Shown here in pieces: positions 52,149-64,000 of a DNA stretch of 64,000 nucleotides. The stretch is taken from assembly GCF_010389155.1 (NCBI RefSeq), contig NC_057765.1, forward strand, positions 6,758,001 through 6,822,000, given 5' to 3'. This stretch comes from Erigeron canadensis (taxonomy: Eukaryota; Streptophyta; Magnoliopsida; Asterales; Asteraceae). Made by a program: the position numbers and the translations under genes. The notes below the pieces were generated by a model. That model was not told the DNA's origin. It saw nothing but the letters and a program-made list of their open reading frames with translations, and did not search any database. Positions within the stretch are counted from its first letter, which is position 1. The number at the start of each line of letters is the position of its first letter.

Positions 52149-54349
52149 TCATTCTATTAACTGAACGGCTGTAATAACAGGTATCTTTTCTCTTAGTTTT
52201 TGTGTCAACGCAACACGAACTGTCATTACGCCAGCTGCAGGGCCAGCGAGGCGGACTTTGACATTGTAGTCTTTGATTTCAACAAACTCAAGAATCCCGC
52301 CACCAGTGCCAACCAAGTATGGCCTAATCTCTGCAAGAAGCTGCAGTGCACAGATAACCTTAAAAGTCAACACACTGATGAGGTCGACATGGTCATTATA
52401 AATGTCATACTAAAATTTGATTAATTGTTCATATACCTTTTCAACATTTTCCTCATTCAATTCGAGACCAGTTTCTGTGTCAAGAATTTGCTCAACATCC
52501 ATAATTTCAGGAATTTTGTCTCTAAGCCGAGTCTCAATTCCCATTTTTAGTGTCATTGTCGAACTTGGACATGACCCACAAGCTCCTTGAAGTTTCAATA
52601 CGACGACAAGGCCATCTATCTCGTGTAAGGCAACGTTGCCACCATCAGCCATAAGTCCAGGTCGGACCTCATCCAATACTTTTTCCACATTCTCTTCGGT
52701 TAATGGAAGTACACATCTTGGTGAAATCACAACACCTTCAGTTCAAGTCAATAGATACAAAGGTCAAACATAATAATTTTCAAAAGTTGTTTTTATCTAG
52801 TATTCTTTATGAATTTGAGAAAAAGTTTGATACCCAAGATTAGGAATATGTTACACACCAGTAGATAGAATGGTGGTGTCGAATTTATGCAGAACATTTT
52901 TCACATTTTATCGGAAAGTCGAAAGATTTGACCTAAAAAGTCAACAGGCTCTTTTTTTGCAGAGAAAATGAAACCATATTTTTTTTACTGATTTCGAAGG
53001 CTTCTAATCTTTTTAGCTCACACTCGCATACGAACCTAATATGAAGCTTTAAATTTGTATAGCTTAAAATTAAAACTTTATAACCAAATGTCATTATAAT
53101 AAGATCAGGTGGACAAAAAGGCACACAGTTCTCTCAATGGATAATAAAGTCACAGGCTAGACGCTTTGACCACATTCTGATTGCTATATATATGTACTAT
53201 ATCAACGTTACTTTTGTAAGAAAATACATTATTGTTCATTAATAAGCATTAAGCTACATATGTAACTATAGTTTTAGTCCACAAATCGTATGTGTTTTAT
53301 ATGTTTAACTCTGGTTTTGGATACATGGGCGTCAAGGTTAATGTAGCCCTGTCAGAGATTAACTCAGTCGTTAGAAAGGCTGGCTCATTTGATTAGGTTG
53401 CTGATTAAGTCTTGGCCATAAGGGTAATCCTAATTGAGAAGTAGTTTGGCCAAAACATGAGCCTCAAACAGTCTAAGCTGCAAATCACGCAATCTATTGT
53501 GGTTTCCCTTATTGAGTAGTGATGGGGAATAATAACTAATCAATCAGAAAATTTTAAACATATTTTCTAGAAAAGCGCTGACAAGATTACAAGAACTGGT
53601 GTATTGTAGGCGACTCACGACTGCTATTCATAGTGCTCTTAGTATAACAGTGTCTAAATTTACGCAGCTTTTGTTACCGTCTTACATAGATTATGTTAGA
53701 TAATACTTGCAACTCTTTTTAGTATTTTAGAGTAATTACCATTGTATATTATACAGGTTAGGAGGTATGGAGTGCACGCCCGTATACAATAATGTGTCCC
53801 AGGGGCCGAGTGGGTCGTGTCCCCTTATGGGCTTGATCCTAGAGGCAGGGGACTAGGCATACGGTCTATTTTCTAACAGGCCGATACCTTCTTATAAAAC
53901 AATGATGAAATTAAATTTATTTGCATACATTAAACCATTACAAATTAAACGTACCAGCTGCTGCATGGTTTCTTAATCTCCTTGCATCTAATCTAAGAAA
54001 TTGCTTTATGTGTAATTCTCCACTCAAAAATGACTTCTTCTGTAATTCCACAAACACATACATACAATCACATATCCAAATTCAACAAAAATAAATAAAT
54101 GAGTAAAATAAGGTCTAAACTCTAAATGATGTAACTTTAGTGTCTTTTGGAGAAAAAACTTGCTGTTCTAAAAAAAAAAAAAAGAAAAATGTGTACCTTT
54201 TTGGAGAAAAAAACATGAAAAGGAGGAGAATGTTTATCCTTATTATGATTATCTGATAAATGACAACAAATGGAAGATGTTGAACAACATGAAGAAGAAG
54301 ATAATGTTGAATTTTTTATATATCTTGTTTGAGTTGCCATTGCACCCAT
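52149..54349 (-). CDS. NFU3: NifU-like iron-sulfur scaffold protein, plastid type (four exons, 242 aa)
   Basis: It assembles and hands on Fe-S clusters in the chloroplast. Exons 54197-54349, 53955-54039, 52437-52735 and 52149-52340 (729 nt) join in frame. Residues 1 to about 80 are Ser/Cys-rich then basic, a probable transit peptide; a second ATG at 54340 could also start it. The first NFU domain starts at [17 protein letters not shown] and carries the cluster-binding [13 protein letters not shown] (CXXC). The second, shorter domain ([15 protein letters not shown] .. [13 protein letters not shown]) lacks the CXXC, as in plastid NFU1-3. The wording of the first domain fits NFU3 better than NFU2, but I chose between paralogues from memory. 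Intron 2 is 1.2 kb. Confidence 0.9.
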
Positions 54350-55509
54350 TATATTTAATTAATCTTTTAAATAAACAACTGTAATTTATATAATTATTAT
54401 ATGATATGATGATATGATTCAAGGAGACTTTTGGGCATTTTGTAGGTTGATGAAAGAAATTATGTGGACAAAAGGCTTCAAATATTTTCTTTTTCTAGCA
54501 GGGACCAAGCAAGATAAGATATATCATTAATTCATTATTCCCCATTATTCATGAAATGACGTTTTTAGCCTTTGGTACTAAAAATTTTATTCAATTCTAG
54601 GTTTTCATAAGTTTTTTTTTTGAAAGGGATATTATATAAACTAGTATAATTATATAAATTTGGTATGAAAAGGATATTATTATTATTATCATTGCCAATA
54701 TTTTAGTTCATTTTTTTTTTAACTTTCGATTTTGGTCACCTGTTCACTCCATAGGTGATCTCTACAATCACCGGACAGAATGCCATGACGGTAGTTCACA
54801 GTGAAAACCCCTGGATAAATCGTCAAACGAAACGACATCTACGACATTGAATGCCATTTGGGGTAAAACATGCGCCCCTTTAGATTCGAACCCTAATTGC
54901 CCATCGAACAAACCTATTTATTTTATAATATAGTCGATTAAGCGCAAACTCTGTATTACTACATTTTTATGTTTAAGACCCTTATCTTTAAAATTTATAC
55001 ATAAATCTGTCACAAAGTTATTGGACACATGCCCAAGATTTAGCTAACAAAGTCACTCGTGTAGTTCATGCATCAAACTCTCTTTTGTTGCCTGGGCTAA
55101 ACCTTTGAAGTACCCTAGAGCAACAATTCTCTTTGTTTTCTACAAGGGTGTGCATCAGGTTGGGACGGAATCATAATCGAATTTTGAATATAATAGAACA
55201 AGCGCCGATTCAAATTTCAAACTGTTTACTGTTATAGCATTTTCTATCATTTGGTCAATACATATTCAGGTTAATACAAATCTAAAGTAGCATAATTTAA
55301 ACTTTGGGCAAAATAAAATTAATTCGGTTCCGATTTTGGGTAGACTGGAAGAACCAGCTTTAAAACATCTAAATCAAAACCAACAATAATCAGCTCCAGC
55401 AAGGCTTTGAGGTTTTGTTAGTTTACATCGCATTGCCTTTTCATACACTGAATCAGCAAAATTTGAGAAGAGCCGATACATCTCGTACAGCCTTTTGATT
55501 TCTTTCATC
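54350..55509. other. Upstream region of NFU and 3' flank of the LOLITA-like gene
   Basis: No gene is seen. A GGGTTCGAATC box-B-like sequence on the minus strand near 54878 hints at an old SINE but has no clear box A. The rest is AT-rich. Confidence 0.5.
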
Positions 55510-58500
55510 AAAACTCAGTTGGAGGCTTCAACCTTATCAGCCTTTTGATTCTATCCTTGTCTGTGTTCTCCAACAGCCCCTTCATAATGAACCGATATAG
55601 TTAGCACAAACTTCATTATCATTATGTGAAATAAACATAATGATAACAGGAGTTACACAAAACTTGCATCTTTATCTACAGACTATTTCCCCATCCTTCA
55701 TACTTTACTGCAGACCCCATACCATATCACATAAATGAACCCAATCAACCCATGTTGTAAGAAATGAGAAACACAACCAAATGTGTCATCAACTACATAA
55801 TCACTTGCTTAGCTAACAATAATCATCACATTTTATACAACAAATGAAAGCAACCGGTCAAGATAATTTACATCTATTCACTTGGACTATCTTCTGAGTA
55901 TATATAGTATGTCCCTTATAACCAACTTTGTTTAAATAAAATAACTGGGATGAAGAAAGTAAATGGAAGGTAAAACTGACTATGGATGAATCACTATATA
56001 AAAATCCCTTTTTGCTCATCTTCCCTTTGTGGTTTCAACATACTGATTATCCTTACAGACCTTACTTCAACATTTAAGATATGAGGCCAACAGAAACACT
56101 TATATCACTCACTGAGGCCTATAGGATCCCTATTATGTCATTGTTGACAGAAATTTTAGATATTCAACGGGCGACAGACACTTCTATTGACATATGTGAC
56201 CAGCAGGAGTTGCATTTATGTCGTTATGAAGGGGTTTCAAGAATCAGGACGAATATAGGTTGGTCAACTACTATTTCAATGTATATTAATTAGGTAATTC
56301 TACACAAACATTTCAGAGTAAGTTAAAGACTATCGACTAAAGCAGTGGAGCTCACCTTCCACACAATCTCATCGAGGCACAAGCATATCCTACCATACTT
56401 GTCCAAGAAAAGGCGCTCTGTCGGAGGCTTCCCACATACATCCTTTATGGCTGAGGTAATAACAAAAATTGCTTCTGACACTTTAAGAAAGACGAAAGCA
56501 ACATTAACAGCTGGAAAATCAAGAAATAATTTGACAAAAATAATGAAGCTTAATATTCTTATCATGTGGGGACAAGGGGAAAAGAGAGACAACAATGACA
56601 CCCCATTCCATAAAAATTGTAATGTTTGACCTGGCACAATGTTGATTACTTTTTGAGATATCTATAATACCCTCCAACACACACACACACTCTCAAAATA
56701 AAATTTTGACTACCTAAATAAACGTCATTAATAATATAAATTTTAGCGAATTGTTGGTGTTAAAATGGTCTTTTTTTTAACAAGCGAACAAAGCAATTCA
56801 AATGAGAATATGAGACGACATATACATGATTGGAGCAAAAAAAAATTAAGATATGCTTACAAGCAAGTTCATCATACTCATCTTTACCAACAAGAAAGAT
56901 GCTGACATCTCCAAGCACAGTGTACACGATATATACAGACCTACAAAGGCAATGACGAATCAAAGATTGAACTGATACATAGTCTAACTTGGTAAGCTTG
57001 AAAAAAATGAGTCATCCATTTTGAATTACCACTTCATTCATATTTTAGATAGAAATATTAGTAAACAACTACTTTTGTAATACACCCAGCCTATGGATCT
57101 CACTAGTACAGTAGGACCAACTTTTCAAATTTGAGATAAGTCAATGCCAGTAGTAAAACAGATATGGATCACAATTTTTTTAAATCAATACAAAGCAGGG
57201 ATGAAAAATTATAAAATGTTCATTAGGTAATAGTTTATGTCACCCTACAGTGCTTTGTGATAAAGTAGCTTTACACAAGCTCGAACCGGTACATAGATAA
57301 CTAACTTCATAGACTATATAAAGCCTAGACAAGTAACTTCATAGAGTATATAGAAAAGACTAAACACTAAAATGCAAACAGATGATCATCTAAAACTAAA
57401 TTATAGCAATGAAGGAATTGATAGGTTGTATGTATCATCTGTATGCAAAGAAACTACAGTCGGACCTTGCCGAACAAAAGATATCATAGAGGATAATAAT
57501 GAGATCCGCTTAAGTGGGTTTTCTCATTCTTTTCACATGTGGAATAACTGGTATGTGTAGTGAGCTTTTGCATTAAGAATGACTGAGTGGATGCTTAACT
57601 TTAAGATATATCAATAGTGATGCCTTTTCTAAATACCATTTCAATGTATCGAGAACATACCAAACACATAGAAGGCATCTGAAATGAGTAATTTGATTTC
57701 AAGTCCTCTATTACGTGCAATTTCTATTTCTGTTTCTTTTGTGATTGAAGATGAAAGAAAATAACTCATTACTAGTCACCACATAAAAGCATAAACCGTA
57801 AAGTTGGGAATTGGGACTTTTTATGAAAAAAGTTATGTGCCATGAAAATCAAACCAGAAGTCAATTTGAAGAAAGTATGGCATTTTTGACCCATTAATTC
57901 ATTATTGGCTAGAACAATAGTATTAATCACTTGGCTACTTAGGCATATCCTCACACTATTAGATTTCCTTTGGTATCCATTGAAAATATAACACATTTAG
58001 AGATGTTCATTTGATTAAAAAAAATCCACCACAAATGCATTCGACTTGGCAGACTAAATTTTTATGTGGCATGGGGTACTACTAAGTTCTACAACAAGTA
58101 TGTTGTTTCAGAGTTGGACAATCTACCAACTGGTAACTAGCTTTCATGTGTCTGATTTTCTGGGACTTTGTGATGGGAGATGACTTTTGAGTACATCTAG
58201 TTACCCTTAAAAGTATAAAACTGGATAACTTGACAATTTAAATTAGAAACAATGTACATCATATCAGGCAAGGCAATATTGCTACAAGTTGATCGGCAGA
58301 AAATTCTAAGCATGTGAGAAGAGCTAAGAGAACATATTATGTACAAGACTGGTGGCAGGAAGATAGTTTCAGTGTGGTTCAATAAACTGGATGCTGATAC
58401 ACCACTCTATATGGAGAACTATATCCAGAGGCTAACGAGGTTACATGGCATAGACTTGTATGGTATGCACAATGCATCCCAAGTCATGTGTTCATGGTTT

Positions 58501-60326
58501 AGATAGTAACAGATGAGAGCTTGAAGACTTGAGATAAAATATGTTAGTCGGAGTGTCACCCAGCTACTAATTTACAAGCACACAGTCTGTGTAATACAAT
58601 ACAGTAATTCATAATCATTTCGTTTTTATAACGTCTCTTCTCAAAACAGGTATCAAATTTAACAATGCAAATATGGAATCGACATCGAATGCAATTACCA
58701 GTATTATTAGTCAATTACAATCGCGGTCAAAAGGTAATAGTGCTTGGAGTGTGGTTAAAAGATAACATAGCAACAAATAACATAATTCACCAGAAAGGTG
58801 CTAGATACGAGAACAAGATCACAAAAAAGTAACACTTAAAGTGGTTCAACTCAAGCTGCTCATTTAAAATTTCAATTTGTTCATGTCAAAAGGTGGCGTA
58901 GTTATGGAAGATTCCAAATAATTGAATTCAGTTGCGTAAGGACTCCCATCACACCGTGATGTTTTCAATGTTACAACTTTATATCCGGATTTGATTATAG
59001 TTTTCGTTGGCAAAGAGCACCCTAGAGCATACTGTCATTTTTCTTCATGGTTTTCATAATTCAAAATTGGTTTATATAGTATTCCCAATGCAAGTCTAGG
59101 AATATCGTAGCAGTTACTTTTTTTGATGGGAGTCCCATCAATTGTATTGTAAATAAAATTTCATTTTGATTTAACCGCAAGTACCGGTATCCATCTAGCC
59201 AAAAGGATATATTGCTGCATAGTGCAGCTGTCTTTAATTAAATAGCATCGTAGTTGATATTAAAGAATAAACCAAGTGGCTGGACAAAGTGACAAACTGT
59301 CGGGATCAGGGTAATGCCTAAAAAACGACTGCAAATATTATCCCTAAACAAAGTTATACTTAGTGGTAGACTGGTAGGAGGCTACTACCATGTCATGCAA
59401 TGAGCATGTAGTATTGTAGTATGACAAAAATTACCAATCAGGAGTAAGCTCTCATACATACCTCGAAATCTCAAATACTTAAATTCATACAAGACAAGTA
59501 TAATAGCAAATTTCGCAAGCCAGATCACATAGAGAGTACAAGGTAGCATCAGCGTTAAAGGAAAACAAGGAATAACAACATACTTGTGGCATGCGACAAG
59601 AAGTTCTTCACTCTTAACACCTTTAAGGTTATCTGCTCCAAGTTTGACTAAAAATGATCGCCAATGCAGTCGTTCCTCGCCCGGAACACCATTAAAACTG
59701 CAAATATCACACATACATAAGTGATACACATATCAAAACAGATCAATCTTCAATAGCGCGACACCATATGCAATAGTTCAATACTGCAATTAGCATATCA
59801 AACAACAATTTTCATAGATTACTACAAAGTTTCAACATGTTTTCTGGCTTCTAGTTTCCCTTAACGAATAACCGAATACCTAATTGAGACTTGTAGACGA
59901 CAATTACACCATTTGCAGTAGTGAATACAGTCTATTGTCATCGAACTTTACACTAACATCGGGTATAGCTGTACAAATCTATAAATTCTCTAATTATCTA
60001 GAAACTTATTTTACAAGCTCATCTAAATTTAAATGATGAGACCTCTAAAAATATATATATATATATATTAACTGCATTGATCTACTCAAATAAATCTCCC
60101 CTCTTAATATCAACTTCTCATTTTAAGCAAAAAAGATTGTAGCCCACGACCTACAAGGCTACAACTAACTCGCCCTTAGGAAAAAAAGAAAGTAGACAAA
60201 AGTTTTTAACAAATTATGTTGGCTACGGGGTTTGATATGATTAAATGCATATATTTATAGAGAGGGTGGGTACCGTTCAACAAGAATATTGCCTTCAGAA
60301 TTTGCGATTAATACAGCCAGCAACAT
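55510..60326 (-). CDS. LOLITA: LOLITA-like longin-domain protein of the TPLATE complex (five exons)
   Basis: The smallest, sigma-like subunit of the TPLATE adaptor complex in plant endocytosis. Exons 60274-60326 (MLLAVLIANSEGNILVER), 59584-59697 (FNGVPGEERLHWRSFLVK..), 56861-56940 (SVYIVYTVLGDVSIFLVGK), 56356-56510 (VITSAIKDVCGKPPTERL.., CLDEIVWK) and 55510-55579/81 (GLLENTDKDRIKRLIRLKPP, stop at 55510). Phases agree throughout, giving 157 aa. The weak point is the start of exon 4. The acceptor at 56474 would give the shorter expected product but places TAA at the junction, so I use the acceptor at 56510, which adds 12 residues. An unseen microexon is also possible. Introns are up to 2.6 kb. 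Family assignment is from recall of the conserved sequence. Confidence 0.72.
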
Positions 60327-60509
60327 CCTCCTCTTCTTTCTTTAGCTGCCTTGCTTCTTTCTTTAGATTTTATTATAATGAATGAATGAATGATAAAGAA
60401 AGATGAATAAGAATAACCCCTTCAAGAGTTCAATCTACAAATTAAAACTGCAAAACGTACTTAATTAAAAAAACAATACCAAAAGTGTTTTTTTTTTTTT
60501 TACTTAGAT

Positions 60510-60735
60510 TAACATTCATTCGGAATGCAACATTAAGGAACCTTAACATTCATTCGGAATGCGACATTAAGGAACCTCACCATATAATGTTGAAGTTTTG
60601 CACGTATCCTAGACAACAAGATGTTGACCATGAGCCGTTACGGAGGAAAAAACCCCAAGACTTGTCATCCCTAAGGATCGAACTCAAGAACTTGGGTAAA
60701 ACATGAGATGCCTCTAACCAGTTGGACTAGTCATA
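60510..60735 (-). mobile_element. tRNA-derived SINE-like element, minus copy
   Basis: Minus strand: a box A-like CCAACTGGTTAGAGG (60711-60725) and box B GAGTTCGATCC (60675-60685) about 30 nt apart, then a body related to 60868-61085. Its far end carries a tandem 35-bp duplication (AACATTCATTCGGAATG twice, 60512-60576). Confidence 0.6.
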
Positions 60736-60867
60736 ATTGGCATTTACAAAAAAAATAACTACATTGACTTAATCCCTACAGATATTATTTATTCATTCAC
60801 TCACTTAATCAACTCAATCACTTAATGGTTACAAAGCAAAGAGGTCCTAAATCAAAAACAAGATTGC

Positions 60868-61085
60868 TAGTGATCTTGACAGAGGCGCTCCCGGTTTTAC
60901 CCGAGGTCTTGAGTCCGATTCTTAGGGATGACAAACCTTGGTATTTTTCCTCCGAATACTTGTAACGGCCCATAGTCAATATCTCGTTGTCTTAGGTAAG
61001 TGCAAGACTTCACCATTATACGGTGGGGTTTCTCTGATGTCGTATACCGACGGAATGTTCGGAAATAAAAAACAAAACATGGAGA
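60868..61085 (+). mobile_element. tRNA-derived SINE-like element, plus copy, head-to-head with the previous one
   Basis: It shares CTTAGGGATGACAA, TTTTTCCTCCG, TAACGGCCCATAGTCAA and TCTCGTTGTCTTAGG.. with the reverse complement of 60510-60735. Box B is degenerate (GAGTCCGATTC, 60911-60921). The two form a palindrome with a spacer of about 130 bp. Confidence 0.58.
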
Positions 61086-62576
61086 TCCATGTTTGGCTTT
61101 TTTTTTATTATATATATTTTTTTCACTAAAAATAAGTATAGGGGAGTTCAGAAAATATCTGATCGTAGAAAAAAAATTACAGTAAATAACAGAGTAAACG
61201 ACATAAATCGTCCCTGTGGTTTACTAAAACAGTTGCGTTTCATCCCTGTCAATGAAAAACATCACTAACAGCTGTTTATAGAAAGATAAGATTCGTGTTT
61301 AGTCCTCTGATCATCATCTCACCTCCGTTAAACCCCCTACATGAGGCGGAAATGACATGAGTACCGCTTACGTGGAAGGCATATCAAGTTAACTCCAAAC
61401 ATAGATGAAATAAATAGTTTGTAAATCTCCTATTGTAAACGAACTTTATAAAATTCTTGACTTACCATATATCCGTTAAAGTATTCGAGACTGAGACTGG
61501 ACAGATGATATGGATTTACATCGGATTATTGGATCTCTCTACGAATCAAGAGATTACCATTTAACTCACGAACCTTTTTACCATACCGTTTCTATCTTAG
61601 TAGTACATTTATAATAACTAAAACTAAGACTTGGGTTCGTATTTGACGAAATAGGGAATATATCAACTCGGGGGAATTGCATGTCATGAGGAGAAACACA
61701 CGGGGGATAAAGGAACATACCAGTATCCTAACAGATTTCCAGATCTAGAATTCGTAAGCATTGGTGAACATGATGTAAGACACAAGGATGAAGAACTACA
61801 AGCTAGGGTAAGGGAGAAAAAACACGGTCTGAATGCTCTTCTTAAGCACCCGTCATTTCTTCCAACTCCCTCACTTTATCTTGTAGTTCTTGAATCCTTG
61901 TATGTTCTCGAATGCATGTGTATTCTAAAGGCGGCAATATGTTGGGAGGGTAACATGTTCCCTTTTACTCCGTATGTTATCCCCGTGACATCCAATTCTC
62001 CTCGAGTTGTTAAATTCCCTATTTGGTCAAATCTGAACCCAGTCCTTGTTCTAGTTCTGATAAACGTGCCACTAAGATTGGAACAATATGGTAGGAAGGT
62101 TCGTGAGTAAAGGTGTAATCCCTTAGATCTTAACGAGGTCCAGTAAAATGAGGAAATTTCATTTCCTTCTAGTCTCGAATAGTATGGCGGATATACAATA
62201 CAACGAGATTTTTGTAAGGGTTGATTACAACTAGAGATTCAGGTGATATTTGCTCTTCTTCCATTACTTCATTTACTTGTTTATCCACTGGTTTGTCTTT
62301 GGGGTTTAAAGGTAGATTAAGATCAGCAATTCCATGAGCAAATAGTTACATACACAAACTATGAAAACACTTGCGTTCATAAATAGAGCAATGTATTTTC
62401 ACCTTAAAATAGAGTAAAAAGGGTTCATGAAACTTATCATTAACATCATTAGTATGATGACAAACAAAATATTAACTGAATCCACATATGATCTATACAT
62501 GTTTAGAGTTCATTCAATAGCCTTGAGTTTTAAAGAAATAGATACTAAACTTGTTTAATACTAAAAATGGATTTTC
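61086..62576. other. Intergenic DNA, no gene seen
   Basis: Includes a CGTCCCTGTGGTTTACT stretch at about 61210, of the kind found in plant interspersed repeats. Short ORFs (such as 61898-62110) have no recognisable product. Confidence 0.45.
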
Positions 62577-62716
62577 CTAAACGAAGCCCTAAGGGCTTTC
62601 GTTAAAATGCATTAAATAGTTGTACACTTATCATAAAAATCAGGGGGTAAACTTTTGATATGGAAAAATACAACCTTTTTATGCACATTAAGTGAAGCTC
62701 TAAAGGCTTCGTTTAG
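62577..62716. mobile_element. Small MITE-like inverted repeat (140 bp)
   Basis: The ends CTAAACGAAGCCCTAAGGGC and GCTCTAAAGGCTTCGTTTAG are inverted over about 34 bp around a short AT-rich centre. No clear target duplication. Confidence 0.5.
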
Positions 62717-63543
62717 CATTTTTCAAATGTTTAATATGTTTGTCAACGTAATATTTATTTTCTTTGTTGCCTCCTATTAGATTAATTATTAGTGTTTCCA
62801 TGTAGTATAAAAGTATTTAAAACTTATTGTGGCAACTTTGTTGTCTAAAATATATGTATATTTATACACATATCTCATATAAATGTTCATACGTTCAAAA
62901 AGGTCTATTAAAAACTAGCATTTATATAACGTACTTTTATAATAATAAAATGTTTTAAAAATGATCTATATAAATAATCATTTTGTAAGGTGCTTATACA
63001 AGATATATATATATATATATTCAAAGTGAGTTTCGATATATATATATATATATATATTCAAAATGAGTTTCGATTCAGACGTGTTCAAAACAATTTTAAC
63101 CAGATATTTTCTAAAACTCCAACTATCTCTTCATAGAAAATATCTTTGAGATGATAACCGCAAGGCTCAAACCTGAGACTTTGGGTAAATTCAAACTAAG
63201 TAACTAAGCTTTGAAATAAATTTTCAAAACAATTTCTACATAATGACAATAAAACGTTTTTATAAGACATTTTCCAATTTTACGAGTGTACATATATGTA
63301 TATAAAAAAAGCATGTAATTATACATTTCATATATTTCGTGTTTATTAATATTTGTAATACAATTCCAACATGTGTTAATATATTTTATCATGATAACCT
63401 CATATAAAAGATGTTTATGTACTCAAAACGTTTTGATAAGTTTGTATTTAAAGATTTATTTTAAAAAGAGTTGACGAGCATTATAACTACTACAACAGCA
63501 ACAATTAAAATAATGATAACACAAGTTTATAATAGTAAATCAA
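62717..63543. other. AT-rich intergenic DNA with a (TA)n-containing tandem duplication
   Basis: At 63003-63075 a unit of (TA)n plus TTCAAAGTGAGTTTCGA occurs twice. No gene is seen. Confidence 0.55.
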
Positions 63544-64000
63544 CTAGATTTTAAATCCGTGTTCAACACAGGACACGAGACTCACAACATTATTAATATT
63601 GGATATTAATACATGTAATTCATAAACGTTTATAAGTTCAAAGTTGAAGATATATGTAGATATTATGTGTTTAATTTAAATGCTAAGAATGTTAAGCTAA
63701 TAGAAAGAAAACTAATGTAATAAAAAAACATTGGAAACATATACCCTCCTTCATCAGTTTAAAGACTTTTTTATAGACGAAATTTTTTGTAATGTCTTTT
63801 ATCTTCTCATCTTTGTCACATATTAACACCTTAAAGCCCCTTCTCGACTTAACTCGAGATACTGCGATGTACAATTGTTCTTGTATGAAAGTCGGACTTT
63901 GTAGATAGAAACCAATTTTAATAACATTGTAAAAATAATTATTTTAGTTATTTGTTTTCTATTAATTAAATAAAATTATGTAAAAAAGTAAATGGTGACA
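63544..64000 (-). mobile_element. 3' end of a helicase-encoding Helitron, running off the right edge
   Basis: Minus strand: hairpin CCTGTGTTGAACACGG followed by ATTTAAAATCTAG|T, with CTAG at 63544-63547 (host A at 63543 on the plus strand). The helicase C-terminus lies 150 bp inside. The 5' end and the rest of the RepHel gene lie beyond 64000. Confidence 0.7.
63692..63935 (-). pseudogene. C-terminal fragment of a Helitron PIF1-type helicase
   Basis: Minus strand: GFYLQSPTFIQEQLYIAVSR followed by VKSRRGFKVLICDKDE, then KNFVYKKVF and a stop at 63692. The QLYxAVSRVxSRxGxKxLI signature is the last conserved motif of the PIF1-like helicase in plant Helitrons. The frame is open in this part. Sequence right of about 63935 looks like an intron or decayed DNA, and the window ends before other motifs, so whether the gene is intact cannot be judged. 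Confidence 0.72.

Noticed and set aside
53750..53880. GC-richer stretch in NFU intron 2 that looked RNA-like
   Set aside because: It shows no cloverleaf, A/B box pair or snoRNA boxes that I could confirm, so no RNA gene is called.
54740..54920. Possible tRNA gene or SINE with GGGTTCGAATC on the minus strand
   Set aside because: No matching box A at the proper distance and no acceptor stem; at best an old SINE trace.

Overview
This window is nuclear DNA from a flowering plant. It is AT-rich, its genes are split by GT..AG introns, and it carries Athila-type and SIRE-type LTR retrotransposons, many Helitrons, MULE-type MITEs and plant gene families (ANK-PGG, plastid NFU, the TPLATE-complex longin protein). 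A eudicot is clear. Asteraceae would fit the transposon mix, but that is only an impression.

Layout. 1-13942 is one nested retrotransposon block, all on the minus strand. An Athila-like Ty3/gypsy element (1-5522, running off the left edge) has inserted just past the stop codon of the env-like ORF of a SIRE-like Ty1/copia element (5523-13942). The copia element has lost its protease and integrase region but keeps gag, RT/RNase H and the env-like ORF. 14520-38400 holds a tandem duplication of an ankyrin-PGG membrane-protein gene. Both copies have the same five-exon structure (1947-nt CDS, 648 aa). Unit 2 (32870-38400) is nearly free of insertions and serves as an internal 'empty site' reference for unit 1 (14520-32869). 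Against it, unit 1 shows a composite Helitron of about 8.5 kb (two RPA-bearing Helitrons flanking 2.6 kb of cargo, with nested MITE, solo LTR and fold-back insertions), three short Helitrons, a gene-capturing MULE-like element, a MULE MITE and a 1-kb fold-back element in an intron.

38400-44160 is a transposon graveyard: a dead L1 LINE, Helitron-like elements, a MITE and a retroposon with a (TTG)n tail. 44318-60326 is the gene-rich part, with three housekeeping genes: cytosolic lysyl-tRNA synthetase (plus strand, 17 exons, 619 aa), a plastid NFU iron-sulfur scaffold protein (minus, 4 exons, 242 aa) and a LOLITA-like longin subunit of the TPLATE complex (minus, 5 exons). 60500-64000 is repeat-rich again: two head-to-head SINE-like copies, a small MITE, and at the right edge the 3' end of a Helitron that still encodes the C-terminus of a PIF1-type helicase.

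The housekeeping genes are unrelated neighbours, not a pathway. The most informative part is 14.5-38.4 kb, where comparing the two duplicated units fixes the ends, insertion sites and relative age of almost every mobile element.
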